Assembly (NCBI GenBank): GCA_934096945.1
Contig: CAKOND010000011.1
Span: forward strand, 1 to 46,138
DNA from: an uncultured Bacilli bacterium
GTDB taxonomy: Bacteria > Bacillota_I > Bacilli_A > RF39 > UBA660
Direction of reading: 5' to 3'
DNA length: 46,138 nucleotides
The notes beneath the pieces are model-generated. The model was not told where the DNA came from, did not search any database, and saw only the letters and a list, made by a program, of their open reading frames with translations. Both the position numbers and the translations under genes were made by a program. Each line of letters begins with the position of its first letter. The first letter of the stretch is position 1. This document shows, piece by piece, positions 33,850 through 41,728 of the stretch.

Positions 33850-34620
33850 CTATCTTACTTTAAAATCTACTATATAATAGTTTCCATTCTTTTCATTAAA
33901 TGTATAATCAAATATAAGAAAATCATTTTTGTTATTATTAAATATATTTGCTAAATAATAATCAATTGGTGTATTATCATTTTCACCATAATCTATTGGA
34001 TTATCCACATTAGGTCTATCAATATTTTTATTATTTGTTAACCATACTGGTCCAAGTCCATACATATTAGTTTCATAAAGACCATAATATGAAACAATAT
34101 AATTATTACCATCTTTTTGAATATTTTTTAATCGATAATTATAAAGTGAAACATCACCTTGGTTTGTAACAACATCTGTACCGCCAGAACTCTCATTAAA
34201 AACAAACTTATCATTCGCAGCATCATATATGAATACTGGTACATTATTATCAAGCATATAATCTTTTGCTTCTAAGCCAAAATCATTTCCATATGTATCT
34301 ATTAAATTTTGCTTCAAATCACTAAATATATTTTTACTTCCAAATGACAATCCAGCCAAATCCAATTTTTGATTATTATTTAAACTATCAAAATATTCTT
34401 TTAAAGAAGATTTTCCACTTTCAGAGTAGTTATATAATCCCATTTTTGTTAAGTCATTAATATCCATATTAAGTAATTCCTCTATATATGATGTATCTAC
34501 ATTTTTGTTATCTTTATTATTATTTACTATTTCTTTTTTGCCAAATTCAGTTCCAAGATAAAAAGCTCCAAAACCAGTTAAAACAAGACATATAACCAAT
34601 ACTAAAGTAATATACAACAT
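33850..34620 (-). CDS. Single-pass membrane protein, tandem paralogue 2
   Basis: 256 residues from the ATG at 34620. The frame is open to another ATG at 34647, but the 25 bases before 34620 are, in the repeat, the tail of the ancestral upstream gene, so the inner start is preferred. A membrane helix at residues 2-22 (LYITLVLVICLVLTGFGAFYLG) is followed by an Asn/Lys-rich linker and an extracellular domain with IEELLNMDINDLTKMGLYNY, a tyrosine-rich middle (YNYRLKNI, SYYGLYETNMYG) and the ending DFLIFDYTFNEKNGNYYIVD. No family recognised. It is nearly identical to paralogue 3 at both ends, with most differences in the middle (about residues 90-140). Confidence 0.75.
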   Translation of the reverse strand: MLYITLVLVICLVLTGFGAFYLGTEFGKKEIVNNNKDNKNVDTSYIEELLNMDINDLTKMGLYNYSESGKSSLKEYFDSLNNNQKLDLAGLSFGSKNIFSDLKQNLIDTYGNDFGLEAKDYMLDNNVPVFIYDAANDKFVFNESSGGTDVVTNQGDVSLYNYRLKNIQKDGNNYIVSYYGLYETNMYGLGPVWLTNNKNIDRPNVDNPIDYGENDNTPIDYYLANIFNNNKNDFLIFDYTFNEKNGNYYIVDFKVR

Positions 34621-34653
34621 TTTATTTTTTTCCACAATCAACACCATCCAACT

Positions 34654-35427
34654 CTATCTTACTTTAAAATCTACTATATAATAGTTTCCATTCTTTTCAT
34701 TAAATGTATAATCAAATATAAGAAAATCATTTTTGTTATTATTAAATATATTTGCTAAATAATAATCAATTGGTGTATTATCATTTGCACCATAATTTAT
34801 TGGATTATCAACATTAGGTCTATCAATATTTTTGCCATTTGTTAGCCATGTAGGTCCAAGGGCAAACATATTTGTTTCATATAAACCATAATATGAAACA
34901 ATGTAATCATCTCCATCTTTTTCAATATCTTTTAATCTATAATTATAAAGTGAAGCGCCACCTAAATTTGTAACCATATCTGTACCTGGATAATCATCAT
35001 TATGAATAAACTTATTAACTGAAGTATCGTAAAAATACATTGGTATATCATCACCAGACAAATAAAAGTCTTTACCTTCAATACCTAAATCACTTCCAAA
35101 CGCATATATCAAATTTTGTTTTAAGTCATCAATTGATGTTGTATTTTTAAGTGACAATCCGGCCAAATCGAGCTTTTGACTATTATTTAAACTATCAAAA
35201 TATTCTTTTAAAGAAGATTTTCCACTTTCAGAATAGTTATATAATCCCATTTTTGTTAAGCCATTAATATCCATATTAAGTAATTCTTCTATATATGATG
35301 TATCTTCCTTTTTGTTATCTTTATTATTATTTACTATTTCTTTTTCACCAAATTTAGTTCCTAGATAAAAGGCTCCAAGACCAGTTAAAACAAGACATAT
35401 AACCAATACTAAAGTAATATACAACAT
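34654..35427 (-). CDS. Single-pass membrane protein, tandem paralogue 3
   Basis: 257 residues from the ATG at 35427 (a GTG at 35451 is possible). Same design as paralogue 2: membrane helix at the very N-terminus, Asn/Lys-rich linker, then an outer domain (IEELLNMDINGLTKMGLYNY to YYIVDFKVR). The variable centre has FYLSGDDIPMYFYDTSVNKF where its neighbour has MLDNNVPVFIYDAANDKF. It is the first intact gene of the array on the minus strand, upstream of the T4SS operon. A role as a surface receptor, immunity protein or secreted-system accessory is possible but rests only on location and the duplication pattern. Confidence 0.75.
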   Translation of the reverse strand: MLYITLVLVICLVLTGLGAFYLGTKFGEKEIVNNNKDNKKEDTSYIEELLNMDINGLTKMGLYNYSESGKSSLKEYFDSLNNSQKLDLAGLSLKNTTSIDDLKQNLIYAFGSDLGIEGKDFYLSGDDIPMYFYDTSVNKFIHNDDYPGTDMVTNLGGASLYNYRLKDIEKDGDDYIVSYYGLYETNMFALGPTWLTNGKNIDRPNVDNPINYGANDNTPIDYYLANIFNNNKNDFLIFDYTFNEKNGNYYIVDFKVR

Positions 35428-35436
35428 TTTATTTTT

Positions 35437-35690
35437 TTCCACAATCAACACCTATTCCTTTACAATTTGGGTCTCTCCCAATACCAACTATTACTACTAT
35501 TTTTATTAAATACTAACTTATAAATACCAGTTTTATCTTTATACTTTTCAAATAACTTACTTATATCTTTTAAGTCATCAACATTATAAAGATTATTATC
35601 AATTATAACCTGTAAGCCCAATAACGAGTACAACTAAAAGAGTAACCAAAACTATAAACCCTGTGTTCTTTTTTTCACTAATATTAACTT
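35437..35690 (-). pseudogene. Remnant of a fourth array member
   Basis: Minus-strand fragments in two frames: a membrane helix (KKNTGFIVLVTLLVVLVIGLT) ending in two stops, then NLYNVDDLKDISKLFEKYKD and GIYKLVF in the same or a neighbouring frame, and finally GIGRDPNCKGIGVDCGKK, whose stop overlaps the start region of paralogue 3. The last fragment shows that the conserved bases before each paralogue start derive from the end of this gene. Of the 323-bp gap between 35451 and 35775, this remnant is the only recognisable content. Confidence 0.5.
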
Positions 35691-35774
35691 CTCATCCCTC
35701 ACTTCAATCTAATTTTAACATATCATTCTAAATTTTTCAATAAAAGAGACAACTTAATTCTCATTAAGCTAACT

Positions 35775-37049
35775 TTATCTAATATATCTTGTATTTGGTC
35801 CCCCATTAATTTTTCTAAGAATATTATTTTCTACCATTTTATTCATCACATTAGCAGTTGTACTTCTGCCTTTACCAATTATTTTAGATGCTTCTTCTCT
35901 ACTAATAATACCATTTTCATCTACAAATTCTAATATTTTACTATAATCATTACCACATACTGAAATACATCTATCCATAATAGGTATACTAACAATAAAT
36001 GAAGCAGGCAAAGCCTTAACAATTAATTCCATACCTTTTTCTTTGTAATAAGCATTAGTTCTTCTAAGTCCACTACCAATTGCCTCAACTCTTTTAATTC
36101 TAGTAAATATAGATTGTAACCTAGGATTTCTTGATGCAGATAATCCATCCAAAATATCTTCTAAAGTAATATTTCCATACAACGAACCATAATTAATAAA
36201 TTCAATACTATCATTTTGATAAATATTAATAATGTTTGAAGAAAAAATAGAATAATCTCTATGAATTAAAGAATTTAAAGTTATTTCTCTCAAAATAAAT
36301 TCTGGAAAATCATCAAAATCCTCCCTAACACTACTATTAATAATTCCTTTAGTTGCAGAGTTAATCTTTAAATAATCAATAGTTTTATCAAAAACCTCTA
36401 AAAGTGAGCCACTAAATTCCTTTCTATCCAAGAAATTTCTTTTATTTTTTGTTTCGTAAACAGCAACTTTCAAGGTAAATGGATTTTGGTCAGATAATAA
36501 TAATCCCAAATTTGTATATTTTCCATCTTGAGTAGTAATATTTAGATTTTTCATAATATTTTTGTTATTAATATCAATGTCAATTTCATCAAATGCTCTT
36601 TTAATATAATTAAAAGTTAATTCTTGATTTAAAGAAACTGAAGTTTCAAAAGATATATTACTTTTTTTAATAATCATTTGTTTAACAGTTTCTTCAGAAG
36701 CAGGTAATGAACATGAACCATTTCTAACATAGGTTCCTTTCAAAATGCCTTTGTCTTTCAACGAATAAACATTTATCCCCTTGCTAACATTAATTACAAT
36801 GAATTCTTTATCTGCTAAAACGTTTAAATTTATTGACACAAAAACTGATGCATCCGGAGTTATTTTTTGAATAATACCATTTGATAATCTTTCTTCGATA
36901 ATTTTTGCATCATCTAAGCCAACTAAATTTCCATCATCACTATATCCTACATAAATAGTTCCTCCGTTACTATTCAAAAAGGATACTATTTCTTTGTATA
37001 TATTTTCAGTAAATTCAGTTTTAAATTCTACATTTTCATTTTCAAGCAT
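35775..37049 (-). CDS. AlbA_2/Schlafen-type ATP-binding regulator with C-terminal wHTH
   Basis: 424 residues from the ATG at 37049, which has AAAGGGG 8 bases upstream; the open frame beyond it reaches back into the promoter. The N-terminal AlbA_2 (Schlafen) domain shows ENVEFKTEFT and FLNSNGGTIYVGYSDDGNLVG; the middle carries an ATPase-like or dimerisation region with FILREITLNSLIHRDYS and a GSGLRR loop (typical HATPase_c_4 signature); the C-terminus is a winged helix (ENGIISREEASKIIGKGRSTTANVMNKMVENNIL). Proteins of this design are predicted transcription regulators, often encoded near mobile or stress genes. Seven 10-bp iterons sit directly upstream of its -35 box, a strong hint of autoregulation. 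Confidence 0.88.
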   Translation of the reverse strand: MLENENVEFKTEFTENIYKEIVSFLNSNGGTIYVGYSDDGNLVGLDDAKIIEERLSNGIIQKITPDASVFVSINLNVLADKEFIVINVSKGINVYSLKDKGILKGTYVRNGSCSLPASEETVKQMIIKKSNISFETSVSLNQELTFNYIKRAFDEIDIDINNKNIMKNLNITTQDGKYTNLGLLLSDQNPFTLKVAVYETKNKRNFLDRKEFSGSLLEVFDKTIDYLKINSATKGIINSSVREDFDDFPEFILREITLNSLIHRDYSIFSSNIINIYQNDSIEFINYGSLYGNITLEDILDGLSASRNPRLQSIFTRIKRVEAIGSGLRRTNAYYKEKGMELIVKALPASFIVSIPIMDRCISVCGNDYSKILEFVDENGIISREEASKIIGKGRSTTANVMNKMVENNILRKINGGPNTRYIR

Positions 37050-37073
37050 AATTAAAACCCCTTTCATAACCAT

Positions 37074-37102
37074 ATGATAACATACAAAAATTAAAAATTC
37101 AA
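37074..37102 (-). promoter_or_regulatory. Promoter of the AlbA_2 regulator
   Basis: Minus strand: TTGAAT (37097-37102), 17-bp spacer, TATCAT (37074-37079) with TG at the extended position. The nearest iteron ends 5 bp upstream of the -35. Confidence 0.7.
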
Positions 37103-37107
37103 TATAA

Positions 37108-37203
37108 ATCGTCCAATATCGTCCAATATCGTTCAATCATTTTAAAATTGTTTGTTCTTTACTATCGTCCAATATCGTCCAATATCGTCCAATATCATCC
37201 AAA
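37108..37203. repeat. Seven 10-bp iterons in two clusters (probable operator)
   Basis: Unit ATCGTCCAAT on the plus strand. Cluster 1 has three units at 37108-37137 (third is ATCGTTCAAT); cluster 2 has four at 37164-37203 (last is ATCATCCAAA). Units are head to tail with no gap, so the period is one helical turn; the clusters are 26 bp apart. They occupy the whole gap between the Fem-type gene and the regulator's promoter. Confidence 0.85.
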
Positions 37204-37219
37204 ATATAATAAAAAAGGC

Positions 37220-38476
37220 TTATTTTCTAAACCTTTTTGCTAATTTATATCCCTTTAAAGCTAATTTATATCCATAATAAACAAGTGGATTTATAACATA
37301 ATCAAATTCCCCAACTAATTCAGTTATCTCAGGATTAAATCCTTTTTTTAATTCATATATTCCATAATAAGGGCCATTTTTATCCATATCAAGAGATATA
37401 CCATAAAAATTAACATATTTTAAATGTTTTTTTATAGAGTCTTCAATATGTTCTCTATAAAAAGCATATTTAGGATTAAAACCTTTATAACTTGATGAAG
37501 TACCGCTCATAAATGTAATACCTTCACAACCCGTAAATACACTCATTAAAGCCCCAATATTTATCTCTTTATTAGTTTTTCGTAAATTTGTTGCATCATC
37601 TAGTTCTTTAGTTAATTTATTTATTTTATTTGAGAGTTCTTCATGATGTCTTTTTATTTTATCCCCAATATTTATTTTCTTCATTTGATTTTCTAATGTT
37701 TCTAATTCTTTTTTAGTATTTTCTAAAGAATTCCATACATAATCATAATAAAGATTAGTATCTATATACGCAATATAAAGTGTAACATAGTCTTTCATTA
37801 AATCAACCATTTTTTTATAATATGATGCAGGTCTAATAATAAAGTTCTTGTTTATTGCTGTATCTTCTAATAACTTAACAAACTCATCCATTTTACTTGT
37901 ATCAACAGTTTTTACTCTAACACCCATATCATATGTCTTTGCTATATTTTTTCTAGTACTTTTACTAAATGTTTCTAAAGTATCATTATAAGTACTTTTA
38001 AGTTCTATCCTACAAAGTACCCTAGGCTGTAAATCTTCAAAATTTTGGCTAAAACCCATATGTTTAAACCCTAACTTTTTAAAATTAAAATAAACATTTT
38101 CTCCACATTTTTCTTTTAAATTGCCTTCACTATCTCTAGTGGCATATATAACATTTGGGTCCACTTTTAACATAAATCCATGATTATTTTTAACATATTT
38201 TATTACTTCATCATTAAATCTTTTTAAAAGTTCATAATTATTAACATCAATTAGATAACCACGTGGTGAATAATACAAACTTAAATTAAGTGGCATTCTC
38301 TTTTCAAGAAGCATTGTTACGCCCACTAAAGTATCATTTTCATAATACCCAAGTAAATGTCTTATCCAACCAGTACCACTTTTTAAAGTTCCCCACTCAG
38401 GTAATTGATAAATTGAAAAATAAGGATTTTTTAAAGCAAACTCTTTAAACTCTTTTTCATCTATAACTTTAAGCAT
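37220..38476 (-). CDS. FemA/B/X-family peptidoglycan bridge aminoacyltransferase (second of pair)
   Basis: 418 residues with the FemABX layout: two GNAT-like subdomains and a helical-hairpin insertion forming an antiparallel coiled coil (about 243-310, with NTKKELETLENQMKKI and EELSNKINKLTKELDD). Typical blocks are QLPEWGTLKSG, YYSPRGYLIDV, YYKKMVDLMKDYVTLYIAYID and a final FKKGF-like region (IYELKKGFNPEITELVGEFD). These enzymes add amino acids from aminoacyl-tRNA to the stem lysine or diaminopimelate of lipid II. It overlaps the stop of the preceding fem gene by one base (TAATG) and has AAGGAGG upstream, so the two are made together; two enzymes suggest at least two successive additions. Confidence 0.93.
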   Translation of the reverse strand: MLKVIDEKEFKEFALKNPYFSIYQLPEWGTLKSGTGWIRHLLGYYENDTLVGVTMLLEKRMPLNLSLYYSPRGYLIDVNNYELLKRFNDEVIKYVKNNHGFMLKVDPNVIYATRDSEGNLKEKCGENVYFNFKKLGFKHMGFSQNFEDLQPRVLCRIELKSTYNDTLETFSKSTRKNIAKTYDMGVRVKTVDTSKMDEFVKLLEDTAINKNFIIRPASYYKKMVDLMKDYVTLYIAYIDTNLYYDYVWNSLENTKKELETLENQMKKINIGDKIKRHHEELSNKINKLTKELDDATNLRKTNKEINIGALMSVFTGCEGITFMSGTSSSYKGFNPKYAFYREHIEDSIKKHLKYVNFYGISLDMDKNGPYYGIYELKKGFNPEITELVGEFDYVINPLVYYGYKLALKGYKLAKRFRK

Positions 38477-39702
38477 TATTTCCTCCTTAGTTTTCTATAA
38501 ACCTTTAACATAATTGGTAACATTTTATATAATAACTTATTATTAACTAAATCAAATTCTCCGATAAACTCAATATATTGATCACCAAATTTTCTTTTAA
38601 AATCATGAAGTTTTGCCAAGTTCTTGTATTTAGTATTTGGATCCCCTGGTGTACCAAACAAATCAAAAAACTCATAACCATTATCATAAGCATCTTTAAT
38701 AGCTTCATAATAACTTCTCGTAACTGCAAAAGTAAAATTAGCTAAATCATCACTGCCTATATATAAACTCCAAGCATGTGTTTTAGTATAAGTACATATT
38801 AAAGAACAAATACATACCTCATCTTTATCTATTTTACTAAATACTTCTTTTTCTTTTTCAAATCTAGCTATTTTATTTTTAATATCAGCTTCCTTTTTCT
38901 TATTTACTTCAAGTTCTTTATTTAAAGCATCTATTTCTTTATTAATATTTTCAAGCAATTCTTTAGGTCTAATACTAATATTAAAATATTTCATATTATT
39001 ATCTTTGGACATTTCTTCACTAAATATTTTATAGTATTCCAAACTATGTGGATCAAAATCATCTTTAGAACTATTACTTTGAATTAATCTATAAAAATCA
39101 TCTACTTTTACATCATTATCTATAATCAAATTATAACTATAACTTCTTTTAACAGATTTCATAAATGATTTATTAAACTTAGCTTCTATCTCTTCCCAAG
39201 GCTTCTTCAAATCAATTCTAAAAGTATATCTTGGTTGATTTCCTTCATAAAGTTTATAAAAACCAGTATGTTTATAGCCCAAAGAAAGCATATAATTATA
39301 AAGCTCATAATTATTTTCTCCACCATCTACTTTATTTCCATTTTCATCAATATCTTGATATTTAATATCTGGGTCAAACTTAATATATATAACCTTATTA
39401 TCTTTCATATACTTTTTTAAGTAAGTAGTAAATTCATTTATTATTTCTTTATTACTATAATCCAAAACAAAACCACGCGGAGCATAGCCATAACTAAAAC
39501 CAAATGGAGTTTTCCTAAGCAAAATCAAACAAGTAGCAACCAAATTACCATTTTCATCTTCCATTCCTACGTAACATGGAATTTGTCCTTTAGCTCTTTC
39601 ACAAAACAATCCCCATTCATAACTTTGTAAAAAATGAGACTTTTTATGATTGCTTTCAAATTCTCTATATCTATTTATTTCAACATTTTCTATAAATTTC
39701 AT
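38476..39702 (-). CDS. FemA/B/X-family peptidoglycan bridge aminoacyltransferase (first of pair)
   Basis: 408 residues, paralogous to the following gene. Blocks include FLQSYEWGLFCERAKG, YGYAPRGFVLDY, IKFDPDI, a coiled-coil hairpin at about 238-300 (NKEIDALNKELEVNKKKEAD) and the acceptor-side FDLFGTPGD ending with FKRKFG. FemX-like enzymes of this type attach the first residue of the interpeptide bridge; which amino acid cannot be read from sequence. A pair of fem genes with overlapping stop and start is usual in low-GC Gram-positives with a two- or three-residue bridge. The operon is downstream of a broken AAA ATPase gene and a terminator. Confidence 0.93.
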   Translation of the reverse strand: MKFIENVEINRYREFESNHKKSHFLQSYEWGLFCERAKGQIPCYVGMEDENGNLVATCLILLRKTPFGFSYGYAPRGFVLDYSNKEIINEFTTYLKKYMKDNKVIYIKFDPDIKYQDIDENGNKVDGGENNYELYNYMLSLGYKHTGFYKLYEGNQPRYTFRIDLKKPWEEIEAKFNKSFMKSVKRSYSYNLIIDNDVKVDDFYRLIQSNSSKDDFDPHSLEYYKIFSEEMSKDNNMKYFNISIRPKELLENINKEIDALNKELEVNKKKEADIKNKIARFEKEKEVFSKIDKDEVCICSLICTYTKTHAWSLYIGSDDLANFTFAVTRSYYEAIKDAYDNGYEFFDLFGTPGDPNTKYKNLAKLHDFKRKFGDQYIEFIGEFDLVNNKLLYKMLPIMLKVYRKLRRK

Positions 39703-39755
39703 ATTTTCCTCACTATCTATAATTTAGTTTACCACAATAGCTTTATTTTAACAAG

Positions 39756-39781
39756 AAAAAACACCTACTTTTATTGTAGGT
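39756..39781 (-). terminator. Terminator after the broken AAA ATPase gene
   Basis: Minus strand: ACCTAC, seven-base loop, GTAGGT, then G and six Ts (plus-strand As at 39756-39761). Confidence 0.7.
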
Positions 39782-39811
39782 ATAAATTCTAAAATTATTA
39801 ATTAAAATTTG

Positions 39812-41007
39812 CTATTTTTTTAACAACCAATCAATTATATTTTTATGAATTATCCCGTTTTGTGATAAATCAAATTTATCCATTGAAAGAACATATTTTG
39901 GATAGTTATCTTCTATTCTTTTATAGGCACCGAATTCTCTATCAATTACTGTTTCATCACTTAAGATATAAGCAACCTGAATGTATACTTTTTCATTAAA
40001 CCTTGTTGCTATAAAATCTATTTCGCCATTTTCTAATGTACCAATATTAACATTATATCCTCTAGCAATAAGCTCATTATATACAATATTTTCTAAATAA
40101 GCACCAATTTGTTCTTTTTTACCTTCACTTAAAATATTAGTAAAACCTAAATCAGTTAAATAATATTTATATTTACCTGTAAGAATTCTTTTACCTCTAA
40201 CATCATATCTTTCCGCTTTTGAAATAAGATTTGCACGAGTTATGTAATCAAGATAATTATATAATGTTTCTAATGATACATTTCTAGAATCACTTTGCAT
40301 ATATTTTTTTAAACTATCAGGTGAAAATACTTGAGATGGAGTAGTTAAAATATAAGTAACTATTCTATTTAATAAATCTATATCTTTAATATTAAATCTT
40401 TTTACGATATCTTTTATTATTATTGAATCATAAATATCATTTAAATAAGTTTTTCTTGAAATGTCATCTTTTTGCATAAATCTTTGTGGCATTCCACCCC
40501 ATTTAATATAATCATTAAATGCATCTTCAATATCTCTATTATCTGTAATATTTGATATTTTAAAACTTCATCAAATGTAAATGGAGTAATTTTAAAGCTT
40601 ACATATCTTCCTGCTATGTGAGTTGCTAAATCACTTGATAACAAATCACTATTAGAACCAGTTATAAAAATAGATGTATTCTTTGTTGCTCTCAATGAAT
40701 TAACAACTTTTTCCCATTTATCAACATTTTGAATTTCATCAAAGAATATATAATATTTTTTATCATCGTTTATTTTTTCTTTAACATAATTATTTAACTT
40801 TTTAGGATCAGTATATTCTTCATAATCATAATCTTCAAAGTTAATATAAATAATATGATTATCATCTATATTATTTTCTCTTAACTCATCTATTATTTGC
40901 TTTAAAATAACAGACTTTCCAGAACGTCTAATACCAATCAATACTTTAATTAACTCTTGATCATAAAATGGTCTAATTAATTTTAAATATCTTTCACGAA
41001 TTACCAT
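39812..41007 (-). pseudogene. AAA ATPase with DUF4143 domain, broken by one frameshift
   Basis: The first piece (41007 to about 40560) has the AAA_14 motifs GIRRSGKS (25-32), YYIFFDEIQN (Walker B) and FITGSNS (sensor 1). Near 40556-40562 a one-base shift turns the normal continuation NITDNRDIEDAFNDYIKWGGMPQR into KYQILQIIEILK. The rest (39812-40492 and upstream in that frame) gives the DUF4143 domain, with FNIKDIDLLNRIVTYILTTPSQ, KYYLTDLGF and GAYLENIVYNELIARGYNV followed by the nuclease-like EIDFIATRFNEKVYIQV. Without the shift the protein would be about 398 residues, the family norm. The promoter is intact. These proteins are widespread, often in multiple copies, and of unknown role. Confidence 0.85.
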
Positions 41008-41033
41008 ATTTCATCTTCGTTCCGCATATATAC

Positions 41034-41062
41034 ATTATAATACTATATTTAGTTTTTGCCAA
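41034..41062 (-). promoter_or_regulatory. Promoter of the AAA ATPase gene
   Basis: Minus strand: TTGGCA (41057-41062), 17-bp spacer, TATAAT (41034-41039). Confidence 0.7.
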
Positions 41063-41144
41063 TTTATTACGTCACAGAGTAATTTTTTTAAATTTTTGCT
41101 GTTTTATTACGAGCAAAAGTATTAAATAGAAACAAAAATCTAAG

Positions 41145-41176
41145 AAAAAATAAGCAGTTTCATTTTTAGACTGCTT
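41145..41176 (-). terminator. Terminator of the anchored unknown gene
   Basis: Minus strand: AAGCAGT (41170-41176) with ACTGCTT (41152-41158), 11-base loop, then ATTTTTTC. Confidence 0.65.
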
Positions 41177-41186
41177 ATTAATATAT

Positions 41187-41672
41187 TTATTTTTCTTTAC
41201 TAGCAAGATTGATAACAGCTTTTGTATATTTCATAAGTTCTTTTTTATTCTTGAATCCACATGTCATTGCGAAGTAATCAATATAACTAGTGTCTTCATC
41301 AATGTAATTCATTTGTAAAGACTTATTAATATTATAATTTTCCTTAGCGCTTATATCATTTAACTTAAAGTAATCTTTAATTGTTAAACTATATCTAGGA
41401 TCTTTATTTTTAAATTGTTCATATAACTCAGTAGTCATAAAGCAATTATCTATAAGTTCCTTATCATTTTTAAACTCGATAATAACTTTATTTTTATCTT
41501 TATAATTTGTTACATTAACAATCCTATCAATATAAAGAGCTTTACCATTTTTAATCTTGCCAACTTTTACATTGCTCGTAGTTATTAGTATTATTACTAA
41601 TAATATAACTAGAAAAACACATGAAATAATGATAATTTGTTCCTTCTTAATTTTAAATTTTCGTTTCTTCAT
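41187..41672 (-). CDS. Unknown single-pass membrane protein
   Basis: 161 residues: a strongly basic N-terminus (MKKRKFKIKKEQ), a membrane helix (about 13-32) and an extracellular part of about 125 residues. The outer part has NGKALYIDRIVNVTNYKDKN and then helical sequence with DDISAKENYN-like character and two cysteines that could pair. No family recognised. It begins 56 bp after the stop of the big NPKTG surface protein on the same strand, so it may be in the same transcript, and ends at its own terminator. Confidence 0.65.
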   Translation of the reverse strand: MKKRKFKIKKEQIIIISCVFLVILLVIILITTSNVKVGKIKNGKALYIDRIVNVTNYKDKNKVIIEFKNDKELIDNCFMTTELYEQFKNKDPRYSLTIKDYFKLNDISAKENYNINKSLQMNYIDEDTSYIDYFAMTCGFKNKKELMKYTKAVINLASKEK

Positions 41673-41728
41673 ATTATCATCCTTTCTTCGTTAAAAAGGG
41701 AGTTAGAAAGAAAACTCTAGCTGTATTT

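Larger units (their letters stand above)
33745..35449 (-). repeat. Tandem direct repeat, period about 804 bp
   Basis: Positions 33745-33982 are identical by eye, over 238 bp, to 34549-34786; each block spans the start of one gene and the end of the next. The first 100 bp of the block recur with a few changes at about 35353-35449. Intact copy starts are 804-807 bp apart and stops 804 bp apart. This is the footprint of recent tandem duplication or gene conversion. Confidence 0.85.

Noticed and set aside
19117..35690. Whole region called an integrative conjugative element
   Set aside because: No integrase, relaxase, replication gene or flanking direct repeats could be seen, so only the secretion operon is claimed.
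37108..37203. Short repeats as a CRISPR array
   Set aside because: Units are 10 bp with no spacers between them and no cas genes are nearby; they are iterons.
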